This document shows positions 45,423-54,211 of a DNA stretch of 64,000 bases, piece by piece (positions within the stretch are counted from its first letter, which is position 1; every line of letters starts with the position of its first letter). The notes below the pieces were generated by a model. That model was not told the DNA's origin. It saw only the letters and a list, made by a program, of their open reading frames with translations, and ran no database searches. The position numbers and the translations under genes were made by a program. Origin of the DNA: Pinirhizobacter soli (GTDB lineage: Bacteria > Pseudomonadota > Gammaproteobacteria > Xanthomonadales > Rhodanobacteraceae); NCBI RefSeq assembly GCF_015905305.1, contig NZ_JADZLQ010000002.1, positions 434,001 to 498,000 of the forward strand. The letters are read 5' to 3'.

Positions 45423-45531
45423 GCGGGCCAGCCCGGGATTGGCCTTTGGGAGGCTGCCCAAGTGGCTATTGACGCGCAGCCTTGGCGGGAGTTAAGTGCA
45501 ACCACGTCCCCACGAAAACCCGGTGAAAGCC

Positions 45532-47025
45532 ATGGCCATGCGACGCGGTTTGTTTGTCGTTGTACTGGTGTGCCTGTGTCCCGCGCTCCATGCGCAAGAC
45601 ACCTGGATGAGCGTCCTGCTCGATGGCCGCAAGATCGGCCATATGGAGATCGTCCGTAACCACGAAGGCGACACCCTCACCACCCGCCAGGCACTGGCCA
45701 TCCGCATCTCGCGGGCTGGGCAGCCGCTGGCGTTGTCCTCCACCACGACCGCCGTGGAGGACACCGTTGCGCAGCCCCTGGCCTTCAGTACCGAAACGGG
45801 CATGTCCAAAGTCACCAGCGGCAGCCATGGATCGCGCCGCGCCGATGGCCTGTTCGATGTCACCACCAGCGTGGGTGGGCAGGTGCAGCAGGACACGCTT
45901 GGCTGGCCCTCGGGCGCACAGCTGGCGGAAGGCCAGCGCCGGACCATGCTTGCCCGTGGGTTCATTCCCGGCACGCGCTACACCATGCGCAACTTCGACC
46001 CGAATTCCCGTTCGGCCATCGACGTGTCGATGGAAGTGATCGGCCCTGAGGCGGTGGAGATGCCCGGCGGCCGCGAACGCCTTCACCACGTGCGGCAGAC
46101 CCTGCGCCTGGCGCGCGGCGAGCAGGTGATGGACCTCTGGGTCGACGACCAGGCCTATGTCAGGCGTGGCATGACACCCTTCCTCGGCTTCCACATGGAA
46201 ATGGTGGCCTGCGACCGCGCCTGCGCGATGGCGCCGGACCAGGATATCGACGTGCTGCGCATGGCGATGATCGATGCGCCGCGGCCGATGACGCAAAACC
46301 TCCGCGAGACGCCGATGCGCTACCTGGTGAAGGTGACCGGCAACGCACGGGGCGAACTGATCCAGACCGACGAGCAATCGGTCACCCAGCTTGGCACCGA
46401 CCTCTATGCCCTGGATATCGGCGTGGGCAAGCACGGCAACGAATCGCCACCCACCGACGACGACACCGCGGCCAACGCCTGGCTGCAATCGACATCGCCG
46501 GAACTGCATGCCGCAGCGCTTGCCGCGGTGGGCGAAGCCGGATCCGACCTGCAGCGCATGCGGCGCCTGCGTACCTTCGTGTCCGAGCACATCGACAGCC
46601 ACGGCCTGGACGTGGGCTATGCCTCGGCGCTCGAAGCCCTGCGCAGCGGCCATGGCGACTGCACCGAAAACGCGGTACTGCTGACGGCCCTGGCCCGCTC
46701 GCTGGGCATCCCGGCGCGAGTGGTCACCGGCGTGGTCTACGCCACCCGTTACGGCGGGGCTTCACGCGTATTCGTGCCCCATGCCTGGATGCAGGCCTGG
46801 GTCGAGGGACGCTGGCGCAGCTACGACGCGGCACTACGCCGCTTCGACAGCACGCATATTGCGCTGGCCACCGGTAATGGCGATCCGTGGAAGTTCTATA
46901 CGGCCATGGCGCTCCTGGGCAACATCCGCATCGACCGCGCCACGCCGCTGGATGGGATCATGGACACCATGCCGATCGCCGATTCCGCGCCGGCGGGACC
47001 CCCGGGCGGAGGCGGCATGCGCTAG
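45532..47025 (+). CDS. Secreted transglutaminase-like protein
   Basis: A 497-residue protein with a signal peptide ending near PALHAQ. The N-terminal about 320 residues are a beta-rich region without a family I know. The C-terminal transglutaminase-like domain has the Cys in SGHGDCTENAVLLTALARSL, the His in PHAWMQAWVEG and the Asp in SYDAAL, a full cysteine-protease-type triad. It could cleave or cross-link proteins in the periplasm; the substrate is unknown. It ends 60 bases before the SPFH gene, with the tandem operator between. Confidence 0.85.
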   Translation: MAMRRGLFVVVLVCLCPALHAQDTWMSVLLDGRKIGHMEIVRNHEGDTLTTRQALAIRISRAGQPLALSSTTTAVEDTVAQPLAFSTETGMSKVTSGSHGSRRADGLFDVTTSVGGQVQQDTLGWPSGAQLAEGQRRTMLARGFIPGTRYTMRNFDPNSRSAIDVSMEVIGPEAVEMPGGRERLHHVRQTLRLARGEQVMDLWVDDQAYVRRGMTPFLGFHMEMVACDRACAMAPDQDIDVLRMAMIDAPRPMTQNLRETPMRYLVKVTGNARGELIQTDEQSVTQLGTDLYALDIGVGKHGNESPPTDDDTAANAWLQSTSPELHAAALAAVGEAGSDLQRMRRLRTFVSEHIDSHGLDVGYASALEALRSGHGDCTENAVLLTALARSLGIPARVVTGVVYATRYGGASRVFVPHAWMQAWVEGRWRSYDAALRRFDSTHIALATGNGDPWKFYTAMALLGNIRIDRATPLDGIMDTMPIADSAPAGPPGGGGMR

Positions 47026-47031
47026 GGGCAC

Positions 47032-47060
47032 TTGCACTTGATATCTTTTTGATATCAAAT
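47032..47060 (+). promoter_or_regulatory. Possible promoter of the SPFH gene
   Basis: TTGCAC (47032-47037) and TCAAAT (47055-47060) are 17 bp apart, as -35 and -10 boxes should be. The GATATC operator elements fall inside this span, so a bound repressor would block RNA polymerase. The -10 box matches consensus at only four of six bases. Confidence 0.45.
47038..47058. promoter_or_regulatory. Tandem operator: TTGATATC - TTTTT - GATATCAA
   Basis: Two 8-base arms form a perfect inverted repeat around five T. Each arm also holds the palindrome GATATC, at 47040-47045 and 47051-47056, so two subsites repeat at exactly 11 bp, one helical turn. Arc/MetJ-type repressors bind adjacent subsites of this kind as paired dimers. 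The Arc-like protein encoded two genes on (47959) is the obvious candidate binder. Confidence 0.7.
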
Positions 47061-47084
47061 TCTCCCACCAAGGGAGAAACCACC

Positions 47085-47954
47085 ATGAACGAACGTACTG
47101 CGTTTTCCGCCGCCGGAATCCCGGTGGTCATCGGCTTGCTGCTGCTCGCCATCGTGGCGGGGAGCCTGATCATCCATGGAGCCACCACGCCAGCCATGCC
47201 CATGCAGCCGGTGGCTGGCATGGTGGTGTTCGGGCTGGTCGCGTTCCTGGGCAAGGGTCTGTTCCAGGTGCAACCCAACCAGGGCCAGCTGATGCAGTTG
47301 TTCGGCAAATACGCAGGCACCGCGCGCATCGAGGGCCTTCGTTGGACGAACCCGTTCTATAGCCGCCGTCCGGTGAGCCTGCGGGTGCGCAACTTCGAAA
47401 GTGGCCGGCTGAAGGTCAATGACAAGAACGGCAACCCGATCGAGATCGCCTCGGTGGTGGTGTGGCAAGTGGTGGACACCGCCGAGGCCGTGTTCTGCGT
47501 GGACGACTACGAGAATTTCGTGCACATCCAGACCGAATCGGCCCTGCGCCAGATGGCCCAGAGCTATGCCTACGACACGCACGACGATGGCACGCCGTCC
47601 TTGCGCAGCCACGGCGACGAGATCAACAACCACCTTCGTGACCAGATCGAGGCCCGTTTGCAGAAGGCCGGCGTGCAGGTGATCGAGGCGCGCATCAGCC
47701 ACCTCGCCTACGCGCAGGAAATCGCCCAGGCCATGCTGCAGCGGCAGCAGGCCAGCGCCATCGTCGCAGCGCGCAGCCGCATCGTCGAGGGCGCCGTGGG
47801 CATGGTGGCGATGGCCCTGGACCAGTTGCGCCTGCAGGGCGTGGTGGAACTGGACGAAGAACGCAAGGCGGCGATGGTGTCGAACCTGCTGGTCGTGCTG
47901 TGCGGCGACCGCTCGACGCAACCGGTGGTGAACACCGGCACGCTGTACGGCTAG
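47085..47954 (+). CDS. SPFH/band-7 (stomatin-like) membrane protein
   Basis: A 289-residue protein. Two hydrophobic segments near the start (about 12-33 and 44-62) are followed by an SPFH domain: [55 protein letters not shown] and a long helical part ([22 protein letters not shown]). GGGAG lies eight bases before the ATG. Relatives build membrane-bound rings that organise proteases or lipids. Transcription is probably controlled at the GATATC pair upstream. The next gene, four bases away, encodes an Arc-like protein. Confidence 0.88.
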   Translation: MNERTAFSAAGIPVVIGLLLLAIVAGSLIIHGATTPAMPMQPVAGMVVFGLVAFLGKGLFQVQPNQGQLMQLFGKYAGTARIEGLRWTNPFYSRRPVSLRVRNFESGRLKVNDKNGNPIEIASVVVWQVVDTAEAVFCVDDYENFVHIQTESALRQMAQSYAYDTHDDGTPSLRSHGDEINNHLRDQIEARLQKAGVQVIEARISHLAYAQEIAQAMLQRQQASAIVAARSRIVEGAVGMVAMALDQLRLQGVVELDEERKAAMVSNLLVVLCGDRSTQPVVNTGTLYG

Positions 47955-47958
47955 CCCG

Positions 47959-48135
47959 GTGGCATCGGAGAAAAAAGCCTATCCGTTGCGGATCAGCGCC
48001 GTGGTCCTTGAGGCCATGCAGCGCTGGTCCGACGACGAACTGCGCAGCCTCAATGCGCAGATCGAGTACGTCCTGCGCGAGGCCTTGCGCAAGAGCGGCA
48101 GGATGAAAACCCCCGACGAGCCGGCCGACACTTAA
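47959..48135 (+). CDS. Small Arc-family ribbon-helix-helix DNA-binding protein
   Basis: A 58-residue protein starting at GTG 47959, four bases after the SPFH stop, so translation is probably coupled. It aligns well with the Arc repressor over its whole core: beta strand AYPLRIS (Arc FNLRWP), helix A VVLEAMQRWSDDELRSLN (Arc has GRSVN), helix B AQIEYVLREALRKSGRM. It is likely a dimeric repressor that binds the GATATC pair before the SPFH gene. It ends three bases before the convergent DUF423 gene. Confidence 0.82.
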   Translation: MASEKKAYPLRISAVVLEAMQRWSDDELRSLNAQIEYVLREALRKSGRMKTPDEPADT

Positions 48136-48138
48136 GGC

Positions 48139-48522
48139 TTACGCTTGGCTGGCCCTGGCTTTCATCGATACCGCCAGCGCGATCCAGCCGGCGATGAAGG
48201 CCAGGCCGCCGAAGGGCGTTACCACGCCAACGAGCCGCGGCGCCCCAAGCGCCAGCGCGTACAGGCTGCCGCTGAACAGCACCACGCCTGCGAAGAAGAG
48301 CCAGGCAGCCGCGGCACGCCAACGCCCTTCTCCGCCCGCCACGGCCACGCCCAGTGCCAGCGCGTGCCATAAGTGGTAATCCACACCCGTGCGCCAGATG
48401 TCCAGGGCATGCTCGTCCAGCACGCCGCGCAACGCATGCGCGCCGAAGGCGCCGCAGATGACGCCACTGGCGCCGGCCACGGCTACCAGGACAGCCAGTG
48501 AAGTAGGGACAGGTTGTCGCAT
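48139..48522 (-). CDS. DUF423 membrane protein
   Basis: A 127-residue protein with four hydrophobic helices and the motifs GASGVICGAFGAHAL, YHLWHALALG and VTPFGGLAFIAGW of the DUF423 family. The function is unknown across bacteria. The ATG at 48522 has GGAATC at suitable distance; an ATG seven codons upstream (48543) has no ribosome site. It is divergent from the SCO gene. Confidence 0.85.
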   Translation of the reverse strand: MRQPVPTSLAVLVAVAGASGVICGAFGAHALRGVLDEHALDIWRTGVDYHLWHALALGVAVAGGEGRWRAAAAWLFFAGVVLFSGSLYALALGAPRLVGVVTPFGGLAFIAGWIALAVSMKARASQA

Positions 48523-48596
48523 GGGGGCAGATTCCTTGGCCATGGCCGGGATGCCATGGCGTATCCTTCATTCCGATCTCAAGGGCGGAGTTTCGC

Positions 48597-49202
48597 ATGA
48601 AGTTGCCACGGGCCTGGGTGCTGGCCTTCGGAATCACCCTCGCCCTGCTGGCGGGCTGCCACCGTGACGCACAACCTTCGTGGCGGCTGACAGACGTCAG
48701 CGGCCACCTGCCCGACCTTGCGTTCAAGCTCACCGACGACAACGGCAAGCCCGTCACCGCTGCCGACTACCGGGGCAAGGTGCTGCTGGTGTATTTCGGC
48801 TACACGCACTGTCCCGATGTCTGTCCGCTCACCCTGGCCCAACTGCACGTGGTCATGCAGCGGCTGGGAGCAAAAGCCGACGATGCGCGCATCCTGTTCG
48901 TCAGCGTCGATCCGGCCCGCGATACGCCACAAACCATGCACGCGTACGTCAATGCGTTCGACAAGCGCGCCGTGGGCCTGGTGGGGCCGGACAAGGACAT
49001 CGAGGCGCTGGCCAAGCAACTACGATCGGCCTACACACGCGAACCGGACAAGGGCGACGGCAGCTACGACGTCAGCCACAGTTCGGCCATCTACCTTTTC
49101 GACCGCGATGGCAAGGCACGCGTGCTTGCCACGCCTTCCGCCTCGCAGGATGACATGGTGCACGACCTTTCCCTGTTGATCGACCTTGGAGCCAAGGCAT
49201 GA
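48597..49202 (+). CDS. SCO1/SenC-family copper protein (lipoprotein)
   Basis: The protein has 201 residues. The signal peptide ends in the lipobox LLAGC (Cys21), so it is membrane-tethered in the periplasm. The thioredoxin-like fold carries the copper ligands Cys72 and Cys76 in HCPDVCP and the third ligand His161 in DVSHSSA. SCO proteins deliver copper to the CuA site of cytochrome c oxidase or act as thiol reductants. The next gene (PCuAC) overlaps its stop by four bases. Confidence 0.92.
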   Translation: MKLPRAWVLAFGITLALLAGCHRDAQPSWRLTDVSGHLPDLAFKLTDDNGKPVTAADYRGKVLLVYFGYTHCPDVCPLTLAQLHVVMQRLGAKADDARILFVSVDPARDTPQTMHAYVNAFDKRAVGLVGPDKDIEALAKQLRSAYTREPDKGDGSYDVSHSSAIYLFDRDGKARVLATPSASQDDMVHDLSLLIDLGAKA

Positions 49203-49651
49203 TGCCCCGCCCTTCCCTGCTTGCCGCCGTGGCAGCCACGCTCTGGCTGCTGATCGCAGGCTCCGCCATCGCCGGCGACGCTGACACCGTCACCGCAAGC
49301 AACGCCTGGATCCGCGTGCTGCCGGGAAACCTGCCCGCCGGCGCCTTTGCCGATTTCACCAACGCAAGCGACCACGCCGTGGCACTGACCGGCGCATCAA
49401 GCACCCGCTACGGCCAGGCGATGCTCCACCGCAGCAGCACCGAGGGCGGCATGGGTCGCATGGAGGCGGTCGACAAGATGGAGATTCCCGCCCATGGCAG
49501 CGCCAAACTTTCACCCGGCGCGTATCACGTGATGCTGATGCAGGCCAAGCCTGCCGTGGTGCCGGGCGACAACGTGGTCATTACGCTGAGTTTCTCGGAC
49601 GGAAGCCACAAGGACGTCACCTTCCAGGCACGGCCCGCCAACGCCCTGTAA
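49199..49651 (+). CDS. Periplasmic copper chaperone PCu(A)C
   Basis: A 150-residue protein with a signal peptide ending near GSAIAG. The copper-binding signature is exactly H-x10-M-x21-H-x-M with His77, Met88, His110 and Met112. It binds Cu(I) and passes it to the oxidase together with SCO. Translation is coupled to SCO by the ATGA overlap. Confidence 0.93.
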   Translation: MMPRPSLLAAVAATLWLLIAGSAIAGDADTVTASNAWIRVLPGNLPAGAFADFTNASDHAVALTGASSTRYGQAMLHRSSTEGGMGRMEAVDKMEIPAHGSAKLSPGAYHVMLMQAKPAVVPGDNVVITLSFSDGSHKDVTFQARPANAL

Positions 49652-49666
49652 CGCGTTCGACGCGCG

Positions 49667-50518
49667 CTACCCCGCGTTGGGCGCCCTGCGCACCACCCGC
49701 GCCACCACGGCACGCCGTGGCAGGCGTCCGGAGCGCGACAATCGCAGCCATTGCCGCAGTGCCAGCAAGCCGCCGATCGATTCGATGATGGCCGCGGGCA
49801 CCCACATGATCACGCCGCCGATCAGCTGGCCAGTGAGCACATTCATCGAGAACGCCCGCCCGCAGATCTCGAAGATCGGGTAGAGGTCGGTCCGGGAAAA
49901 GGTGACGATGGCGCCGGCGACGATCTGCGGTGTCATGGTCAACGCCGGCGACAGCACGCGGATACCGGCCGTCATGCGTCCAGGCGGATGCGGGCGGTGA
50001 TCGAGCACCAGCCACCAATACGCCAGGCCGCTGAACACCATCGACCAGTTCATCGCGCGGTAGATGCGCCAGTCGAGCATGGCCAGCGTCTGCATCGACG
50101 GGATCAGCCAGACCAGGATCAGCGCCACGAAGGACAGCGTGACGAAGGTGGGATTGAGCAGCAGCGCGTATACCGCCCGGAAGGGCAACGACGCCTGCAC
50201 CCGCCGCAGTACGACCCTCGCACGCACGGGCAAGCCCTCGCGCAGCACCGTGCCCGGATAACTTGCAATCACCAGCAAGGGCGCCAGGTGGTGCAGCAAT
50301 ACCTGCTGGATCCGATGCATGAAGAACTCATGCCCGGCGTAGTAGTCGAAGTAGGTATGCATCGCGAAGTAGAACATCGCCATGCCCGTCCAGAACGACA
50401 CCTGGCGCGAGGCAGACGGACGGCGATGGCGGGTACCGCGCAGGTAAAGCACCGCGGTGCCGATGAACAGCACGAGGAACGTCCAGGAAAATTCCCAGGG
50501 ATCGATCCACTTCATCAC
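49667..50518 (-). CDS. CtaG-type cytochrome c oxidase assembly protein (caa3 type)
   Basis: A 283-residue polytopic membrane protein with about seven helices and the motifs FYFAMHTYFDYYAGHEFFMHRIQ, LLHHLAPLLVIASYPG and MNWSMVFSGLAYWW. These match the DUF1404/caa3_CtaG family, thought to help assemble heme-copper oxidases. The gene converges with SCO/PCuAC, 15 bases apart, so the three probably serve one oxidase. The start is GTG 50518 (AGGAG nine bases upstream) or ATG 50515. No oxidase subunit genes are in the window. Confidence 0.85.
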   Translation of the reverse strand: MMKWIDPWEFSWTFLVLFIGTAVLYLRGTRHRRPSASRQVSFWTGMAMFYFAMHTYFDYYAGHEFFMHRIQQVLLHHLAPLLVIASYPGTVLREGLPVRARVVLRRVQASLPFRAVYALLLNPTFVTLSFVALILVWLIPSMQTLAMLDWRIYRAMNWSMVFSGLAYWWLVLDHRPHPPGRMTAGIRVLSPALTMTPQIVAGAIVTFSRTDLYPIFEICGRAFSMNVLTGQLIGGVIMWVPAAIIESIGGLLALRQWLRLSRSGRLPRRAVVARVVRRAPNAG

Positions 50519-50612
50519 GTCGGGTGTCTCCTGGCGGACCTAAGGTGCCGCATGCGGCTGCCCAAGGATAGCGCCTGCGGCAGCCCGGACCGCCGCGATG
50601 CGACCGATTGCC

Positions 50613-52466
50613 CTAGTTCCGGCGGCGGGTACGGCGCCCCCGGCGCCAGCCGTAGAGCAAACCTGCCAGCGCCACCAGGGCCGGCACCAGCACGATGTTG
50701 ACGAACTTCACGCGCAGGCCCAGTGCATCGATCTCGGCATTGAGCTGGTGCTGCACGTCGCGCAGTTCCTTGCTGATGGCAAGTTTCCGTTGCAGGAATT
50801 TCTCAAGTTCGTGCTTCTGCTCGGCGCTGGCGGTACCGCCCTTGCCCGGCTGCAGTTCGGCTACCCGGCGCTGGGTCTCGAACAGTTCGCGCTCCAGCTC
50901 CCGTTTCTTGGTCAGGTATTTCTGGTCGGCCTCCGCGCGCAATCCCTCCACCCGCGTGAACGGCCGCTGGGAACCGGCTCGTCCACGAATCGACAGCAGC
51001 GCCGACGAACCGCTCAGGTTGTCCACCAGGTTGGAGACAAAATCGCCGTTATTGGCGAAGGCCTGCACCACCTGCGGCCCCAGCACGTTCTGCGTCACCA
51101 GCCACAGGCGATCGGAAAGCAGATCCGTGTCGGCCACCACCAGCACCTCGTTGGGGGCCGCGGCGTGATCCAGGTGGCCTTGCTCGTGCCGTTCGGGGAA
51201 GGCGGTGCGGAACGTGCCGCGCACGCGCGCTGCCAGCACGTAGTGTTCGTCGCCCGGGGTGTAGTTGGTGAGCAGCGTCGACGGATCGCCGCCGGCGTCG
51301 CGCACCCGCGTGACCGGTGCCAGCATCGCTTCGCTGGAGCTCTGGATCAGCGGGAGCAGGGTGCTGTCGCTATCCCGGGCAAGCTCGAAGTGCCCGGCAG
51401 TGGACACATTCACCCGCTGCAGGCTGGCGGTGACCACGTCGTCGTGGCTTAAGTTCTGCGCACCCAGCCACATCATCGCCGGATGGTTGACGCTCAGGCC
51501 GCCCAGTTCGATCGGCAATGACTGGCCTCGGTCCAGCACCACCTGGTCGGCGTTGTAGTCGATGCCCCAGGCGGCGAACAGCCGCGGCAACGACGACTGG
51601 TGGTCGTCGGCCACGCCGTTGGCGTCGACGAAGGGCGCATTGTCCATCTCGGCCAGGGGATCGACGAACACCAGCAAGCGGCCGCCACGGAGCACGTATT
51701 GGTCCAACGCATAGAGCGCTTCGTCGCCCAGGTGCTTGGGATGGACCAGGATCATCACCTTGATCGCCGGGTCGATCGCCTTCAGGCTGCTTGCGTCGAT
51801 CATCCGCACATCGAACAGCTGGCGCATCTGCCGCACCACCGTCCAGGGCTCTTCGCCGATCAGCGGATTGCCGTTGACCGGCAGGCTCGACACCACGCCG
51901 ATCACCGGGCGCGTGCGCCCGCTGAGTTCATACACGAGCTTGGCCACGTCGTATTCGAGGAAAGCCTCGCGGGCCGGATCGAAATATGGCAGGGACAGCG
52001 TGTCGTTCACTGCCGTGTCGGCCACGCGCCGGCCCACCAGGCCGAAGAACACGCGCTCGCCATTGCTGCCGCCGCTCATGGCGTTCAGGCCGGCGCCTTC
52101 GGCGGCGTCCTCGTCGTCGGAATAGGGCACCGGATCGATCACCCGCAGGCGGATGCGCCCGTGGCTGCGCGCGGTAACCTCGCGCAGCATTTCGCGCACG
52201 CGCTGCTCGTAGCTCCGGATCTGCGGCAGGTTGCGCGTGGCGTGGTCGGAGAAATACACCGTGAGCTGGATCGGTTGCTCCACGCTGTCGATGATGTTGA
52301 GCGTGCCCGGCGTGAGCGTGTAAAGGTGATCGGCAGTGAGGTCCATCCGCGCCGTGCGCATGGTCCTTGCACTGCCCAGTACCACCAGGACGAACAGCGC
52401 GGCCAGGGCCAACAGGCCCAAGCCGATCCGCAGGCGCCGATTGGCGATCAGGTGCACCGGCTTCAT
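50613..52466 (-). CDS. GldG-like ABC-system auxiliary protein
   Basis: A 617-residue protein anchored by an N-terminal helix (about 13-33) and a C-terminal helix, with a large periplasmic region between. It resembles the GldG/ABC_transp_aux family: ADHLYTLTPGTLNIIDSVEQPI near the start, YDVAKLVYELSGRTRPVIGVVSSL, and YVLRGGRLLVFVDPLAE. A coiled-coil region (about 510-590) precedes the last helix. Its ATG overlaps the stop of the permease gene. The family accompanies two-component ABC exporters of unknown cargo. Confidence 0.86.
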   Translation of the reverse strand: MKPVHLIANRRLRIGLGLLALAALFVLVVLGSARTMRTARMDLTADHLYTLTPGTLNIIDSVEQPIQLTVYFSDHATRNLPQIRSYEQRVREMLREVTARSHGRIRLRVIDPVPYSDDEDAAEGAGLNAMSGGSNGERVFFGLVGRRVADTAVNDTLSLPYFDPAREAFLEYDVAKLVYELSGRTRPVIGVVSSLPVNGNPLIGEEPWTVVRQMRQLFDVRMIDASSLKAIDPAIKVMILVHPKHLGDEALYALDQYVLRGGRLLVFVDPLAEMDNAPFVDANGVADDHQSSLPRLFAAWGIDYNADQVVLDRGQSLPIELGGLSVNHPAMMWLGAQNLSHDDVVTASLQRVNVSTAGHFELARDSDSTLLPLIQSSSEAMLAPVTRVRDAGGDPSTLLTNYTPGDEHYVLAARVRGTFRTAFPERHEQGHLDHAAAPNEVLVVADTDLLSDRLWLVTQNVLGPQVVQAFANNGDFVSNLVDNLSGSSALLSIRGRAGSQRPFTRVEGLRAEADQKYLTKKRELERELFETQRRVAELQPGKGGTASAEQKHELEKFLQRKLAISKELRDVQHQLNAEIDALGLRVKFVNIVLVPALVALAGLLYGWRRGRRTRRRN

Positions 52467-53197
52467 CGCGCCCGCCGATAATCGAGCAGGATCACGCCAG
52501 CCGTCAGCCATGCCAGGATCGTGGCCACGAAATAGATGACATCGCGGAAATCCAGCACGCCGCGCGCGATCGCCTCCGAATGCCGAGTGATCGACAGGTA
52601 GGACAGTGCGCCGAGCAACCGTGGCGATACCGCGTCCTGGAAGAAATCAAGCACCTGGGACTGCCCGGCCAACAGCAACAGGAAGCAGACGCTGGCGGTA
52701 AGCAGGAAGGCGATGATCTGGCTGGACGTGGCCGCCGACATGCAGATGCCGATGGCCAGGAAGGCACCAGCCATCAGCCAGCTGCCAAGGTAGCTTGCCA
52801 GGATCACGCCGTTGTCCGGAACGCCCAGGTAATTGACCGTGATCCAGATCGGGAAGGTCAGCACCAGCGCGATGGCGACGAAAACCCAGGCCGCAAGGAA
52901 CTTGCCCAGCATCGCCTGCGTGGTGGATAGCGGCATGGTCAGTAGCAGCTCGATGGTGCCGCTGCGCGATTCCTCGGCCCACAGCGGCATGGCCACCGCC
53001 GGTACCAGCACCAGGTACAGCCACGGATGCATGGCGAAGAAAGGCTGCAGGTCCGCCAGGTTGCGATCGTAGAAATCGCCGGCGTAGAACGTGAGCAATC
53101 CCGCCAGCACCAGGAAGATCACCAGGAACACATAGGCCAGCGGAGTGGAGAAGTAACTGCCCAGCTCGCGGCGGGCGACGGCAGTGATGGCGCTCAT
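52463..53197 (-). CDS. ABC-2-type permease (GldF-like)
   Basis: A 244-residue membrane protein with six helices. Seen: TAVARRELGSYFSTPLAYVF at the start and LWAEESRSGTIELLLTMPLS, the ABC-2 cytoplasmic loop common to GldF and NosY-like permeases. It is coupled by ATGA overlaps to the ATPase upstream and the GldG-like gene downstream, forming one operon. Confidence 0.9.
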   Translation of the reverse strand: MSAITAVARRELGSYFSTPLAYVFLVIFLVLAGLLTFYAGDFYDRNLADLQPFFAMHPWLYLVLVPAVAMPLWAEESRSGTIELLLTMPLSTTQAMLGKFLAAWVFVAIALVLTFPIWITVNYLGVPDNGVILASYLGSWLMAGAFLAIGICMSAATSSQIIAFLLTASVCFLLLLAGQSQVLDFFQDAVSPRLLGALSYLSITRHSEAIARGVLDFRDVIYFVATILAWLTAGVILLDYRRAR

Positions 53198-54123
53198 GCG
53201 GCCCTCGCACCGGAGGTGATCTGCCTAAACACTTCGTCCAGGCGTCCACGTTCAAGCTGGATTTCGGTCACGGCAAGGTTCTGCGTGCGCAGCAGCTGCT
53301 GCACTTCTTCCATGATTGCCTTGCCTTCGCGCGGGAAGACAGTAACGCGGCCATCGAGGGGATCTACTTCCACCGACGCGACATCCGGCAAGCGGCCGAG
53401 CATCTCCTGCGACACGCCACTGCCGGGCGCGCTGAACGACACCGCGCCGTGGTACCGCGAACGGGCCTCAAGTTCCGCCGGCGTGGCATCGGCCAGCAAC
53501 CGTCCGTTGGCGATGATCGCCACGCGATTGCACAACGCGTGCACTTCTTCCAGCAGGTGGGTGGAAATCAGGATCGTACGCTCGCGGGCCATGGCGTCGA
53601 TGAGCGCGCGCACGGCATGTTTCTGGTTCGGATCCAGTCCGTCTGTCGGCTCATCGAGCATCAGCACCGGGGGGTCGTGCAGGATGGCCTGGGCCAATCC
53701 GACGCGGCGGCGCAACCCCTTCGAAAGCGTGGCGATGGTGGCGTCCAGTACTTCTTCCAGTTGCAGGCGGGCCACCACCACGTCGAAACGGCGGAAAATG
53801 ACATCCGCCGTCATGCCGCGTACGCGGGCGACGAAGGTGAGGAATTCACGCACCGTCATCTCGCCATAGCTGGGCGCCCCTTCGGGCAAATACCCCAGCG
53901 CCTTGCGTGCCTCGCGCGGTTGCGTGCGCACGTCGAAACCGCACACGCGGGCGGTACCCGAGGTGGGCGTCAGGAAGCCTGCGATCATACGCATGGCGGT
54001 GGACTTGCCGGCGCCATTGGGGCCCAACAGGCCCAGCACCTGGCCAGGCTCCGCCCGCAAGGTCAACGCGTCGACGGCGGTGAGGCTGCCGTAGCAACGG
54101 GTGAGCTGGTCGGTTTCGATCAT
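53194..54123 (-). CDS. ABC transporter ATPase (GldA-like)
   Basis: A 309-residue nucleotide-binding subunit. Walker A is LLGPNGAGKST near 33-43, Walker B VLMLDEPTDGLDP, and the H-loop is STHLLEEV. The signature is LSKGLRRRVGLAQA rather than LSGGQ, as in many ABC-2 ATPases. A C-terminal domain (about 230-309) follows. It drives the adjacent permease. First gene of the three-gene operon. Confidence 0.92.
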   Translation of the reverse strand: MIETDQLTRCYGSLTAVDALTLRAEPGQVLGLLGPNGAGKSTAMRMIAGFLTPTSGTARVCGFDVRTQPREARKALGYLPEGAPSYGEMTVREFLTFVARVRGMTADVIFRRFDVVVARLQLEEVLDATIATLSKGLRRRVGLAQAILHDPPVLMLDEPTDGLDPNQKHAVRALIDAMARERTILISTHLLEEVHALCNRVAIIANGRLLADATPAELEARSRYHGAVSFSAPGSGVSQEMLGRLPDVASVEVDPLDGRVTVFPREGKAIMEEVQQLLRTQNLAVTEIQLERGRLDEVFRQITSGARAA

Positions 54124-54211
54124 GCGACGCGTCTGGCCCCTGGTTTGAGCGAATGTAACACTGCGGGTAACTGTCTTAAGAACACACAGGCACCGGCAAG
54201 TTCATCCGGGC

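Noticed and set aside
47959-48135. Toxin-antitoxin system with the Arc-like protein as antitoxin
   Set aside because: The neighbouring gene is an SPFH membrane protein, not a small toxin; autoregulation of the SPFH gene is the simpler reading.
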